64,000 bases of DNA from Devosia sp. A16 (GTDB lineage Bacteria > Pseudomonadota > Alphaproteobacteria > Rhizobiales > Devosiaceae): contig NZ_CP012945.1 of assembly GCF_001402915.1 (NCBI RefSeq), positions 1 through 64,000 of the forward strand. The letters run 5' to 3'. The notes under the pieces were generated by a model. That model ran no database searches and was not told the DNA's origin. It worked only from the letters and a program-made list of their open reading frames with translations. Both the position numbers and the translations under genes were made by a program. Of this stretch, positions 43,925-52,228 are shown piece after piece. Within the stretch, counting starts at the first letter, position 1; each line of letters starts with the position of its first letter.

Positions 43925-44985
43925 CGGCTCACATCCACTTCGAAAACGCCGGGCACGTTGAACACATAGCTGTCGAGCGGCAGCTCGTAGCGGCGCACCT
44001 CGACTGTGCTGGAGAGCCCGGCGAGCCGCGCCGCGATCGCCGCCCACACTTCCACCGAAAGCGGCCGGCCGAGGCAGGCATGCGCGCCGGCGCCGAAGAA
44101 GCGGTGATGCTCGGTCGCCGGCTCGTGGCCATAGGTCTGCAGCACGATCCGCACCCGGTCGCCCTCGGCCAGGTCGAGCCCGCCGGCCCGCAGCGCCGTC
44201 GCCGCGATCCGCTCGACGAACGGCACCGCCGTCCGCTGCGGCAGCTTCGGAAATACGATGCTGCCGAGCGGTTGCCCGGCATGCGCTTCGAACAGGTGGG
44301 AGAGGCTCTCCGCCAGCGTACCGACCAGCGCGTCCTTGCCGATCACCAGCAGGCCCAGCCGCATGCCGACCTCGTCATCACTGGCATCAGGCCCCATCCG
44401 GTCGCGCAGATGTCGTTCGAGCGCAGCCATCTCAGCCTCGAGCCGCATCCGACGGCTCATGCCGATGGATTTGTCGAACACCAGCGACACCTCGTCGAAG
44501 GCAAGCTGCTCCGGCAGGTCGACATCCACCAGCGTCGCGAACAGCTCCCGTACCAGCGGCTTGATCACCGTGGACATCAACTCGGTGCGGCCCGGCTGGG
44601 CCAGCGGAGCCAGATGCCGCGGCAGGCTCTCGGCGGCCCAGGCATGCAGCGCCTGATGGCGTGAAGCGATCCAGGTGCTGGCCCGGCGCCGCGCCTCGGC
44701 ATGTCGCTCGCCATGCATCGAAAGCGGAATGTGCTCAAAGGCGAACGCCACGCTGGCAAAGGCCTCGCCGAGCCCCGATGGCATGTTGCGGTAGTGCTCG
44801 AGCGCCGGTGCCGGCAACAGGCCCGGAGCCGACAGCAGCTCCCGGCAGCGGTCGGGCTCGACGACGATCCAGGCCCGGGTGAGACGATCGTAGAATGGCG
44901 GTGCCGCTCGTGCCGACCTGAGGAAGTCGTCGCTCTCCCTCTGCCGGTAGACCGTCAGGTAATTGTAGCCGCCGCTCGCCGTCAT
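43921..44985 (-). CDS. reduced cytochrome P450-like protein
   Basis: This 354-residue protein ends in a clear P450 haem-binding loop, FFGAGAHACLGRPLSVEVWAAI (Cys ligand near residue 302), and has P450-like surroundings (IPLSMHGERHAEARRRASTWI, equivalent to the C-helix WxxxR area). Usual bacterial P450s are about 400 residues. Here I cannot find a K-helix ExxR, the I-helix acid-Thr pair is replaced (LLVIGKDALVGTLAESL), and the meander before the Cys loop is very short. The ATG at 44985 has AAGGGAC upstream. It is coupled to the ACP gene by a 4-bp overlap. Confidence 0.75.
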   Translation of the reverse strand: MTASGGYNYLTVYRQRESDDFLRSARAAPPFYDRLTRAWIVVEPDRCRELLSAPGLLPAPALEHYRNMPSGLGEAFASVAFAFEHIPLSMHGERHAEARRRASTWIASRHQALHAWAAESLPRHLAPLAQPGRTELMSTVIKPLVRELFATLVDVDLPEQLAFDEVSLVFDKSIGMSRRMRLEAEMAALERHLRDRMGPDASDDEVGMRLGLLVIGKDALVGTLAESLSHLFEAHAGQPLGSIVFPKLPQRTAVPFVERIAATALRAGGLDLAEGDRVRIVLQTYGHEPATEHHRFFGAGAHACLGRPLSVEVWAAIAARLAGLSSTVEVRRYELPLDSYVFNVPGVFEVDVSR

Positions 44986-45036
44986 GCCCGTCCCTTGGCC
45001 CAAGTCGTGCCCGGCAACAGATGCCATGGCGACCAC

Positions 45037-45439
45037 AGCCAGCCGGCTGAGCCGTTATGCAGGCCGACAATAGCACTGCACCCCCTGCCCGTCAGGAGTA
45101 AACTTGGCTGCGACCCAGGACTATTGCGCGGCCCGCCAGCACGTCTTCCGCGGCTTCCAGCCGAGCTTGGCTTACTTGCCGCACCAACCGGCAAAATCCG
45201 ACGCGTTCTGACCATGCCGGCATTATCCGAACCTTAACCGCGGCATTGCAGATTGGCTGTCGAACACCGGCGCCGCTGAAGGGCGCTGAAAAGACTGAGA
45301 TACCGCGCGGCTTCGGGCGGATGTCGAGAAGCAGACAGGAGTCGCTTCGAACATACAAGGCTGCCGGATCGGACCGCGCCGATCGCCGCCTCGGGTTCGC
45401 AGGACCTCTGTCCCTGATTAGTAGCGCGGGTCCTGTTAT
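45037..45439. other. intergenic region upstream of motA, no gene recognised
   Basis: About 400 bases separate the divergent P450-like and motA genes. Promoters for both must lie here. I find no convincing consensus promoter, palindrome, RNA gene or reading frame with protein-like composition. Confidence 0.5.
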
Positions 45440-46300
45440 ATGCGTCTCATCATCGGCATTGTGGTGATCTTTGCCAGCGTCATCGGCGGCTATGTCGCCA
45501 TGGGCGGGCACCTCGAAGTGCTGATCCAGCCGTTCGAGGCGGTGATCATCCTCGGGGCGGCCTTCGGCGCCTACATCATCGGCAATACCGGGCCGGTGCT
45601 GAAGCAGACGGCCAGCATCTTCGGCATCCTGTTCCGCGGGCCCCGCTACGACAAGGCGGCCTATGTCGAGTTGCTCGGGCTGCAGTTCACGCTGTTCAAG
45701 CTGGTGCAGGCCAAGGGGGTGCTCGCGCTCGAACCGCACATCGAAGACCCCGACAACTCCTCGATCTTCCAGCGCTTCCCGACCTTCGCCAGGAACCATC
45801 ACGCAGTGGAGTTCATGTGCGACTACCTGCGCATGGTGACGCTCGGCAGCAACGTCGCCCACGAGATGGAAGCGTTGATGGATGAGGAACTGGAGACCCA
45901 CCACCAGGAGAACGAGCGCCTCGTCGCAGCGGTACAGGCGCTGGCCGACGGGACACCGGCGCTGGGCATCGTCGCCGCCGTGCTCGGCGTGATCAAAACC
46001 ATGGGTTCGATCAGCGAGCCGCCCGAGGTGCTCGGCCACATGATCGGCGGCGCGCTGGTGGGCACCTTCCTCGGCGTGTTCGTCGCCTACGGCTTCTTCG
46101 GCCCGATGGCGCAGTCGCTGCGCAACATCTTCGAGGCGGAGTCGAAATACTTCCTGTCGATGAAGGTCGGCCTGCTCGCCCAGATGTCGGGCTACGCACC
46201 GGCCATCGCCGTCGAGTTCGCCCGCAAGGCGCTGATGTCCGAAGTTCGGCCGACCTTCGCCGAAATCGACGAGGCCACCGCCAACCTGCCGGCATCGTAA
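45440..46300 (+). CDS. motA: flagellar motor stator protein MotA
   Basis: This 286-residue protein has four transmembrane segments (LIIGIVVIFASVIGGYVAMGG; EAVIILGAAFGAYIIG; GIVAAVLGVIKTMGSI; IGGALVGTFLGVFVAYGFFGP) and the large cytoplasmic loop with charged residues that contact the rotor (NERLVAAVQALADGTPALG). With MotB it forms the proton channel that drives the flagellum. The length is normal for alphaproteobacterial MotA. motB follows after 14 bases. No other flagellar genes lie in the window. Confidence 0.96.
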   Translation: MRLIIGIVVIFASVIGGYVAMGGHLEVLIQPFEAVIILGAAFGAYIIGNTGPVLKQTASIFGILFRGPRYDKAAYVELLGLQFTLFKLVQAKGVLALEPHIEDPDNSSIFQRFPTFARNHHAVEFMCDYLRMVTLGSNVAHEMEALMDEELETHHQENERLVAAVQALADGTPALGIVAAVLGVIKTMGSISEPPEVLGHMIGGALVGTFLGVFVAYGFFGPMAQSLRNIFEAESKYFLSMKVGLLAQMSGYAPAIAVEFARKALMSEVRPTFAEIDEATANLPAS

Positions 46301-46314
46301 GGGACCGCACCGCC

Positions 46315-47226
46315 ATGGCGCGCAACGAACAGACCATCATCATCAAGAAGGTCAAGCGGGCCAGCCACGCACACCATGGCGGCGCCTGGAAGATCGCCTA
46401 TGCCGACTTCGTGACCGCCATGATGGCGTTCTTCCTGCTGTTGTGGCTGATCAGCATGACCACGCCGGAGCAGAAGAAGGGCCTCGCCGACTATTTTGCT
46501 CCGCCCAATGTCAGCGAGAACAGCAGCGGCGCCGGAGGCGTCATGGGCGGCCTGGCCTTCTCCGAGGACGGCGCCAAGATTGCTGTTGAATCCAACAAGG
46601 ACGCGCTGACGGCGCCGGAGAGCAGCGAGGCCGGGCCCAAGATGGAATCCCGCGGCGGCATCGCCGAGATTGGCGGCAGCCAATACGACGCCGTACGCGC
46701 CTCCAACGTGACGCTCGAATCGCGCTCCAACGCCGATTATCACGCGGCCGCAGCCAGCATTCGCCAGGCCTGGCAGTCCCTGCCCGACATCACCAAGATC
46801 GCTGACAACCTCCTGGTGCGCGAGACCGAGAACGGCCTCGATATCGAGATCATGGATCAGGAGGGGCGGCCGATGTTCCCCGAGGGATCGAAATATCCAT
46901 ACGAGGCCACCCGCAAGGCCATCGCGGCCCTGGCCCCCATCCTGCAAAAGCTCTCCAACCAGATCACCATCTCCGGCCACACTGCAGCAGGCGCGGTCTA
47001 CGACAACCCGCGTTACGGCGCCTGGGACCTCTCGAGCGACCGAGCCAATGCGGTCCGCGCCATCCTCGGCGAATTCGGTCTCTCGGACGATCGCATCCGG
47101 GCGGTGAACGGCAGCGCCACCTCCGAACCGCTGTTTCCCAACGATCCCTATCTCGCCGGGAACGGCCGCGTACAGATCACCGTGCGCTACGAAGCGCCGC
47201 CGGTGCCGGCCGGGCTGAAGCCCTGA
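46315..47226 (+). CDS. motB: flagellar motor stator protein MotB
   Basis: This 303-residue protein has one transmembrane helix (YADFVTAMMAFFLLLWLISM) in which Asp near residue 31 is the proton-binding site, a plug/linker region, and a C-terminal OmpA-like peptidoglycan-binding domain (ITISGHTAAGA, WDLSSDRANAVRAILGEFGL) at about residues 200-295. It anchors the stator to the cell wall. It is cotranscribed with motA. A bidirectional terminator follows, shared with the convergent cold-shock gene. Confidence 0.95.
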   Translation: MARNEQTIIIKKVKRASHAHHGGAWKIAYADFVTAMMAFFLLLWLISMTTPEQKKGLADYFAPPNVSENSSGAGGVMGGLAFSEDGAKIAVESNKDALTAPESSEAGPKMESRGGIAEIGGSQYDAVRASNVTLESRSNADYHAAAASIRQAWQSLPDITKIADNLLVRETENGLDIEIMDQEGRPMFPEGSKYPYEATRKAIAALAPILQKLSNQITISGHTAAGAVYDNPRYGAWDLSSDRANAVRAILGEFGLSDDRIRAVNGSATSEPLFPNDPYLAGNGRVQITVRYEAPPVPAGLKP

Positions 47227-47244
47227 CGGCGGGCGTCAGGCAAC

Positions 47245-47270
47245 AAAAAAGGCCCCGAACGGGGCCTTTC
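47245..47270. terminator. bidirectional terminator between motB and the cold-shock gene
   Basis: The perfect stem GGCCCC/GGGGCC (47251-47256 and 47261-47266) has a GAAC loop. It is flanked by six As on one side (six Ts for the minus strand) and TTTCTC on the other, so it can end transcripts from both directions. Confidence 0.85.
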
Positions 47271-47314
47271 TCATTTGCAGCGCGAAAGCCGCCGGCCTTC
47301 GCAGCACCACTCGA

Positions 47315-47521
47315 TCAGAGCGACCGCAGATTGGTCGCCGAGACCTTGCCGTCGCGGCCGGTCTGCAGCTCGTAGCTGACCTTCTGTCCCTCGTTGAGGG
47401 TCGAGAGGCCGGAACGTTCGACTGCCGAGATATGGACAAACGCGTCCTTCGAGCCGTCGTTCGGCTGAATGAAGCCGAAGCCTTTGGTGGTGTTGAAGAA
47501 CTTGACGGTGCCTTCGATCAT
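47315..47521 (-). CDS. cold-shock protein (CspA family)
   Basis: This 68-residue single cold-shock domain carries the RNA-binding motifs KGFGFIQ (RNP1) and DAFVHIS (RNP2), the normal length for CspA proteins. These bind single-stranded RNA or DNA and act as RNA chaperones. AAAGGGGGCC precedes the ATG. About 240 bases of sequence lie upstream before the FG-GAP gene, enough for the long 5' leader often found on such genes, but I see no defined structure. Whether it is cold-induced cannot be told. Confidence 0.95.
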   Translation of the reverse strand: MIEGTVKFFNTTKGFGFIQPNDGSKDAFVHISAVERSGLSTLNEGQKVSYELQTGRDGKVSATNLRSL

Positions 47522-47765
47522 GATGGCCCCCTTTCAATTGTCGTGCGCAGGACCTTCCTGCCTTGCACGCGTTCCTGGGTCGGCGACATGCCGCCCGGGT
47601 CTAACCGTTCACAATATCAAGAGGTAGCCAATTGGACCGCAAGCGGACCGAGCTGGTAGCGCAGGATGGAAGCGAAACGTTCTCGCAATATCTGCCTCCA
47701 TTGCGCCTTATTCAAGGCCGGAGAGGATGATTGTCCGCGGAAGGCGACGGCTCTAGGCTCGGCTG

Positions 47766-48932
47766 ATGGATCCACTTTGCACCCTGGTTGCAACCATCGG
47801 CCTCGGCATGTGCACGCCGGGAACGGCAACTGCCTACTTCGTGGACGTCTCGGCCGCCGCCCTGCCCGCCAAGCCCGGCTCCCCCAATGCCATGGCCGCT
47901 GGCGCCGCCGACCTCGACGGCGATGGTGATCTCGACCTGGCTATCGCCATCGAGTACGGCACCAATCGCGTACTGTTCAACGACGGTGCCGGCCGCTTCG
48001 GCGAGGGCGTTCTGGCCGGCCCGGGCGGCGACCACGAGGACGTGGCCATTGCCGATTGCGATCTCGACGGCGATCTGGACCTGGTGTTCGTCGGCGAAGA
48101 CGACCAGGTGGTCGGCTATCACCGCAACGACGGATCGGCCGGTTTCACCGATATCTCGGACCGCCTTCCCAACCGCGCCACCTCCAACACGGTGGTTGCC
48201 GCGGACCTCGACGGCGATGGCGATGACGACCTTGTCACTGCCAATGCCGGACCCGATTTCGTCTGGGTCAACAACGGCGCCGATGGCTTTGCCGACGAGA
48301 GCGCAACCCGCCTGCCCCATCACGATGGCGTCAGCCAGGATATCGCTGCCGGGGACGTGGATGGCGATGGCGACATCGACCTGGCGTTCGGCAACGAGGA
48401 CCGGAACCGGCTTTACCTGAACGATGGCGCGGGCGTCTTCACCGAAGCGGAGCTGCCGCTGCGCTCCACGCCCGAATAAACGCGCGACGTCCACCTTGTC
48501 GACGTCGATGCCGATGGCGACCTCGATCTCTATTTCGCCAACGTCCGCATCTTCAACGCCGATCGCGACCGGCAGGACCGACTGCTGCTCAACGATGGCG
48601 CAGGCCGCTTCACCGACGCGACCGCGACGCATCTCGAGCCGGACGACGAACTGACCACCGCGGTGGCCTTCATCGACTATGATGGGGATCGGGACCTCGA
48701 CCTGATCCGCGGCCGCATGGGCGACCTGGGGGCGAAGCGTGCGGATTTTCCGCTGCTGGCCTTTGCCAATGACGGCGCGGGCCGTTTCACTGCAGCTGCG
48801 GGCGTCATTCCATCGATTAGCGGCGCCAATGCCTTCGATATCGAGGTTGCCGATTTCAACGGCGACGACCGGCAAGACCTCTTCGTTGCCAGCCGCGGCG
48901 GACCGGACCGGCTGCTGCTGGGGCGCAAATGA
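47766..48932 (+). pseudogene. FG-GAP/VCBS repeat exported protein interrupted by one TAA codon
   Basis: A signal-peptide-like N-terminus is followed by repeated DxDxDGDxD-type calcium-binding loops (DLDGDGDLDLA, DLDGDLDLVF, DLDGDGDDDLV, DVDGDGDIDLA, DVDADGDLDLYF, DYDGDRDLDLI, DFNGDDRQDLF), as in beta-propeller FG-GAP proteins. The frame meets TAA at 48477-48479, then continues in the same frame with matching repeats to 48932. A single C-to-T change (CAA to TAA) would explain it. A truncated 237-residue product may still be made. Unlike the other broken genes in this window this is a substitution, not an indel. Confidence 0.75.
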
Positions 48933-48933
48933 A

Positions 48934-48961
48934 ATGGCCCGACGGTTTCCCGTCGGGCCAT
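48934..48961. terminator. hairpin between convergent genes
   Basis: A perfect 12-bp stem ATGGCCCGACGG/CCGTCGGGCCAT with a TTTC loop lies between the FG-GAP gene and the convergent lipoprotein gene. The T-tract is poor on both sides, so termination efficiency is uncertain. Confidence 0.6.
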
Positions 48962-48983
48962 TGCACAAGTCACTGGTCGAGTG

Positions 48984-49268
48984 TCAGCCGTTCGGCGAGC
49001 ACGGCGCCAGGTAACGACGACCGTTGCGGTCTTCCCAGACACACTTGGTCGGGTCCTCGCGATAGCGACCAATGAGCTCGCCGGCCACCGCGCCGCTGAT
49101 GCCGCCGACGGTCGCACCGACCAACGCGCCACCGACGGTACCCGTCGACACGCCACCGATGACCGCGCCGGCAATCGCGCCGGTGCTGGCAGTCTTCTCG
49201 GTGGTCGAGCACGCCGTGAGCGTCATCGCCCCGGCCAGAACCACGGCGATGGATAGAACTTTACGCAT
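48984..49268 (-). CDS. glycine-zipper outer-membrane lipoprotein
   Basis: This 94-residue protein has a lipoprotein signal (RKVLSIAVVLAGAMTLTAC, lipobox LTAC) and then a glycine-zipper stretch GAIAGAVIGGVSTGTVGGAL in which Gly recurs every four residues. The end holds two cysteines (KCVWEDRNGRRYLAPC). Such small lipoproteins resemble the 17-kDa surface antigen family and SlyB-like proteins. GGAGGGTATTC before the ATG is a good ribosome site. It probably sits in the outer membrane. It is divergent from the MATE gene. Confidence 0.85.
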   Translation of the reverse strand: MRKVLSIAVVLAGAMTLTACSTTEKTASTGAIAGAVIGGVSTGTVGGALVGATVGGISGAVAGELIGRYREDPTKCVWEDRNGRRYLAPCSPNG

Positions 49269-49397
49269 GAATACCCTCCGGGAGGTTGTTAAGACTCGAG
49301 CCCACGGCGACAATGCGCGGGGTCGCAATAGGTTCCGCATGAACTTGAGGCAAATCGTTGGCTGAGGTAAGGGTCCCGCGCGATTGGGATTACCACA

Positions 49398-50813
49398 ATG
49401 AACGAGCCGACGACGGTGCCGGTAGCCGGCACCGATGCTTCAATTTCTGCCAACGGATGGGCAACTGAGCTTCGCGCCAGCTTCGCGTTGGCCTGGCCAT
49501 TGATCGTCGCGCAGCTGGCGCAGAACCTGCTGTTCACCACCGATGTGGTGCTGATGGGCTGGCTCGGTCCGAAATACCTCGCCGCCGCCACCCTCGCCGG
49601 CGCCTTCCTGGTGCCATTCCAGCTGACCGGTATCGGCATTGTCGGTGCGGTGGCGCCTCTGGTGGCGCAGGCCCGCGGACGCGGTGACATCAAGGCGGTG
49701 CGCCGCATCGTGCGCCAGGGTTTCTGGGTCGCCATCCTCGTAGCGACGCTCCTGGTGCCGATCGTTCTCAGCATCCGGCCGATCTATCTCGCGATCGGCC
49801 AGGACCCCGAAGTCACGGCCCTGGCCGAGAGCTACATGTTCGCCGGATTCTGGATGCTTTACCCGGCACTCGGCATCATGGTGGTGCGCTCGTTCCTTTC
49901 GGCGTTTGCCGCAACGCGCGTCATCCTGGTCGTCACGCTGATCGGCGTGCTGGTCAATGCGCTGCTCGCCTACACGCTGATCTTCGGCCATTTCGGCTTC
50001 CCGCGCCTTGAACTGCGCGGTGCGGCGCTCGCCACCGGCCTCGTCAACGTGGTGATGTTCCTTTGCCTGCTGGGATATGTAACGACACACCGCAAGCTGA
50101 AGCGCTTCCACATCCTGGCGCGCTTCTTCAAACCCGACTGGCCGCGCTTTTTCGAGATCCTCAAGGTCGGGCTGCCGATCGGACTTACCGTCGCGGCGGA
50201 AGTCGGGCTGTTCTCGGTCGCCGCCATCCTGATGGGCCGGCTCGGCACCAACGAGACAGCCGCGCATGCCGTGGCGCTGCAGCTGGCGTCGACTGCCTTC
50301 ATGGTGCCGCTCGGGCTCGGCATGGCCGCCACGGTGCGGGTCGGCCTCGCTTATGGTCGCGGCGACGCCGAGGGCGTGCGGCTTGCCGGCTGGACCGCGA
50401 TCGTCATGGGCACCGGTTTCATGGCGCTGACCGCGACGCTGTTCCTCGCCATCCCGCACGCGCTGGTGACGATCTTCCTCGACAGTTCCGACCCGGCCAA
50501 CGCCACGGCGCTGATGCTCGCCGCCACCTATCTCGGCATCGCCGGCATCTTCCAGCTGGCCGACGGCGCACAGGTGGTCGCGGCCCATTCGTTGCGCGGC
50601 CTCTCGGACACCCGCACCCCGATGCTGCTGGCAATCTTCGGCTACTGGTGCGTCGGCCTGCCGACCGCTTACGTGCTCGGCTTCGTCTTAGACCTGCGCG
50701 GCGTCGGGGTCTGGCTGGGACTTGCGACCGGCCTCGCCTTCGTGGCGATATTGCTGGTCAGCCGCTTCGCCCTGCGCGGGCGGCTCCGACTGATGAAGCC
50801 CTCCGCCGTCTAG
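49398..50813 (+). CDS. MATE-family efflux transporter (NorM-like)
   Basis: This 471-residue protein has 12 transmembrane segments in two six-helix halves. MATE features are AWPLIVAQLAQNLLFTTDVVLMGWLG in helices 1-2, GIVGAVAPLVAQARGRGD, and in the second half GLPIGLTVAAEVGLFSVAAILMGRLG. Members expel cationic drugs or metabolites by Na+ or H+ antiport. The YbaK-like gene starts ten bases after the stop and is probably cotranscribed. The substrate is unknown. Confidence 0.93.
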   Translation: MNEPTTVPVAGTDASISANGWATELRASFALAWPLIVAQLAQNLLFTTDVVLMGWLGPKYLAAATLAGAFLVPFQLTGIGIVGAVAPLVAQARGRGDIKAVRRIVRQGFWVAILVATLLVPIVLSIRPIYLAIGQDPEVTALAESYMFAGFWMLYPALGIMVVRSFLSAFAATRVILVVTLIGVLVNALLAYTLIFGHFGFPRLELRGAALATGLVNVVMFLCLLGYVTTHRKLKRFHILARFFKPDWPRFFEILKVGLPIGLTVAAEVGLFSVAAILMGRLGTNETAAHAVALQLASTAFMVPLGLGMAATVRVGLAYGRGDAEGVRLAGWTAIVMGTGFMALTATLFLAIPHALVTIFLDSSDPANATALMLAATYLGIAGIFQLADGAQVVAAHSLRGLSDTRTPMLLAIFGYWCVGLPTAYVLGFVLDLRGVGVWLGLATGLAFVAILLVSRFALRGRLRLMKPSAV

Positions 50814-50823
50814 GAATCCGCCA

Positions 50824-51300
50824 ATGCCGCCACTCAAGCCTGCCGAACAGCGCGTCGCCGACGCCCTCGCCAACCATGCCTTAACGGCGCAGGTGATCGT
50901 CCTCGAGCAACTGGCGACCACCGCCCAGATGGCCGCCGATGCCTTGGGCGTCGAGGTCGGGCGCATCGTCAAGTCGCTGCTGTTCAAGGGCAAGGACAGC
51001 GGCAAGCCGTATCTGCTGCTCGTCTCGGGCAGCAATCGCGTGCACGAGAAGCGCGCCGGCCAACGCATCGGTGAGGCGCTCGAACGGCCCGATGCGGATT
51101 TCGTCAAGCTCCATACTGGTTTCTCGATCGGCGGCGTATCGCCCTATGGCCACCCTGTCCCGCTCGTCACCTATCTCGACGACGCGCTCTACAACTACGG
51201 TACGGTCTGGGCCGCCGCGGGCGACCCGCGCTCGGTGTTCGAGATCACCGCCGCCGATCTCGAGCGCACCACCGGTGCGACCCGCATCGACGTCACCTGA
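50824..51300 (+). CDS. YbaK/EbsC-family aminoacyl-tRNA deacylase-like protein
   Basis: This 158-residue protein has the YbaK/ProX fold: VIVLEQLATTAQMAADALGVEVGRIVKSLLFKG near the N-terminus (the conserved Lys in IVKSLLF), LLLVSGSNRV in the middle and FSIGGVSPYGHPVPLVTYLD with the GxxxPxG-type segment. Relatives hydrolyse mischarged tRNA such as Cys-tRNA(Pro). The exact tRNA is not deducible. AGGAATCC upstream of the ATG is a ribosome site. It is likely cotranscribed with the MATE gene and convergent with miaA. Confidence 0.88.
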   Translation: MPPLKPAEQRVADALANHALTAQVIVLEQLATTAQMAADALGVEVGRIVKSLLFKGKDSGKPYLLLVSGSNRVHEKRAGQRIGEALERPDADFVKLHTGFSIGGVSPYGHPVPLVTYLDDALYNYGTVWAAAGDPRSVFEITAADLERTTGATRIDVT

Positions 51301-51322
51301 GGCATGTCCGCCTGCACGCTCG

Positions 51323-52204
51323 TCAGGGCGCGATCCAGTTCCAGTCGGCCATGCGGTTGCGGAACCAGGTACGCTGGCGCTTGGCGTATTGCCGGGTGGC
51401 GATGACGGCGCGTTCGATCGCGATCTCCTCGTCGATCTCACCGGCCAGCATGGCCGCGATTTCCGGCACGCCGATCGCCTTCATGGCCGGCAGGCTGGGG
51501 TCGAGCCGCAGCGCCAGCAGCGCCTCCACCTCTTCGACGGCACCACCGGCGAACATGGCTTCGAATCGCCGGGCGATCCGCTGCCGCAGCACTTCGCGAT
51601 CGGGGTTGAGCACCAGCCGCTCGAGCGCAAACCCGTCGAGCAGCGCGGTCTGCGCCTCGTCCTGATAGCTGGCCAGCGACCGTCCGGTCGCCTGCAGCAC
51701 GGCGAGCGCCCGGATCACGCGCTGCGGATCGGGCGCTTTCAGCCGGCTCGCCATCAGCGGGTCACGCGCCATGATCAGCCGGCCGCGCGCCTCCCGATCA
51801 AGCCCCTCGACCTCGGCCGCGGCGATCGCCATGGCCTCCGCCGGCACCTCCGGCACGTCGGCAAAGCCGCTGCTGAGCACATCGAAATAGAGCCCGGTGC
51901 CGCCGACGAAGATCAGCGGCCGATCGCCTTCCGCCTCGATGACCGCGGCCGCCGCCCGAGCCCATTCGCCGGTCGAGAAACGAACCGACGGATGCACCGC
52001 GCCATAGAGCCGGTGCGGCACCCCGGCCATCTCGATGTCGGACGGTCGGGCCGTCAGCAATTGCAGCACCTGATAGACCTGCAACGCGTCGGTATTGATG
52101 ATCACTCCGCCCTGCTCACGCGCCAGATCGAGCGCCAGCGCCGACTTGCCGCTGGCAGTCGGACCCGCTATCAACACCGCTCGCCTCTCGGGGCGTTTGC
52201 CCAT
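51323..52204 (-). CDS. miaA: tRNA dimethylallyltransferase
   Basis: This 293-residue enzyme adds an isoprenyl group to A37 of tRNAs reading UNN codons. The P-loop is LIAGPTASGKSALALDLA (residues 11-28), then INTDALQVYQVLQLLTARPS, LIFVGGTGLYFDVL, and the C-terminal RQYAKRQRTWFRNR tRNA-binding segment, all characteristic. Length is normal. The ATG at 52204 follows GAAGG and AAGG elements. It is divergent from serB, with only 24 bases between start codons, so the two promoters must overlap the opposite coding regions. Confidence 0.96.
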   Translation of the reverse strand: MGKRPERRAVLIAGPTASGKSALALDLAREQGGVIINTDALQVYQVLQLLTARPSDIEMAGVPHRLYGAVHPSVRFSTGEWARAAAAVIEAEGDRPLIFVGGTGLYFDVLSSGFADVPEVPAEAMAIAAAEVEGLDREARGRLIMARDPLMASRLKAPDPQRVIRALAVLQATGRSLASYQDEAQTALLDGFALERLVLNPDREVLRQRIARRFEAMFAGGAVEEVEALLALRLDPSLPAMKAIGVPEIAAMLAGEIDEEIAIERAVIATRQYAKRQRTWFRNRMADWNWIAP

Positions 52205-52228
52205 CCTTTTCAGGCCCTTCTCACGCAC

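Noticed and set aside
42805-44985. Assignment of the P450-ACP-hydrolase operon to biotin (BioI/BioH-like) synthesis
   Set aside because: No bio genes are nearby and the P450-like protein lacks key P450 motifs, so naming it BioI would be guesswork.
45092-46039. 315-codon minus-strand frame opposite motA
   Set aside because: Antisense shadow of a clear MotA gene with no motif of its own.
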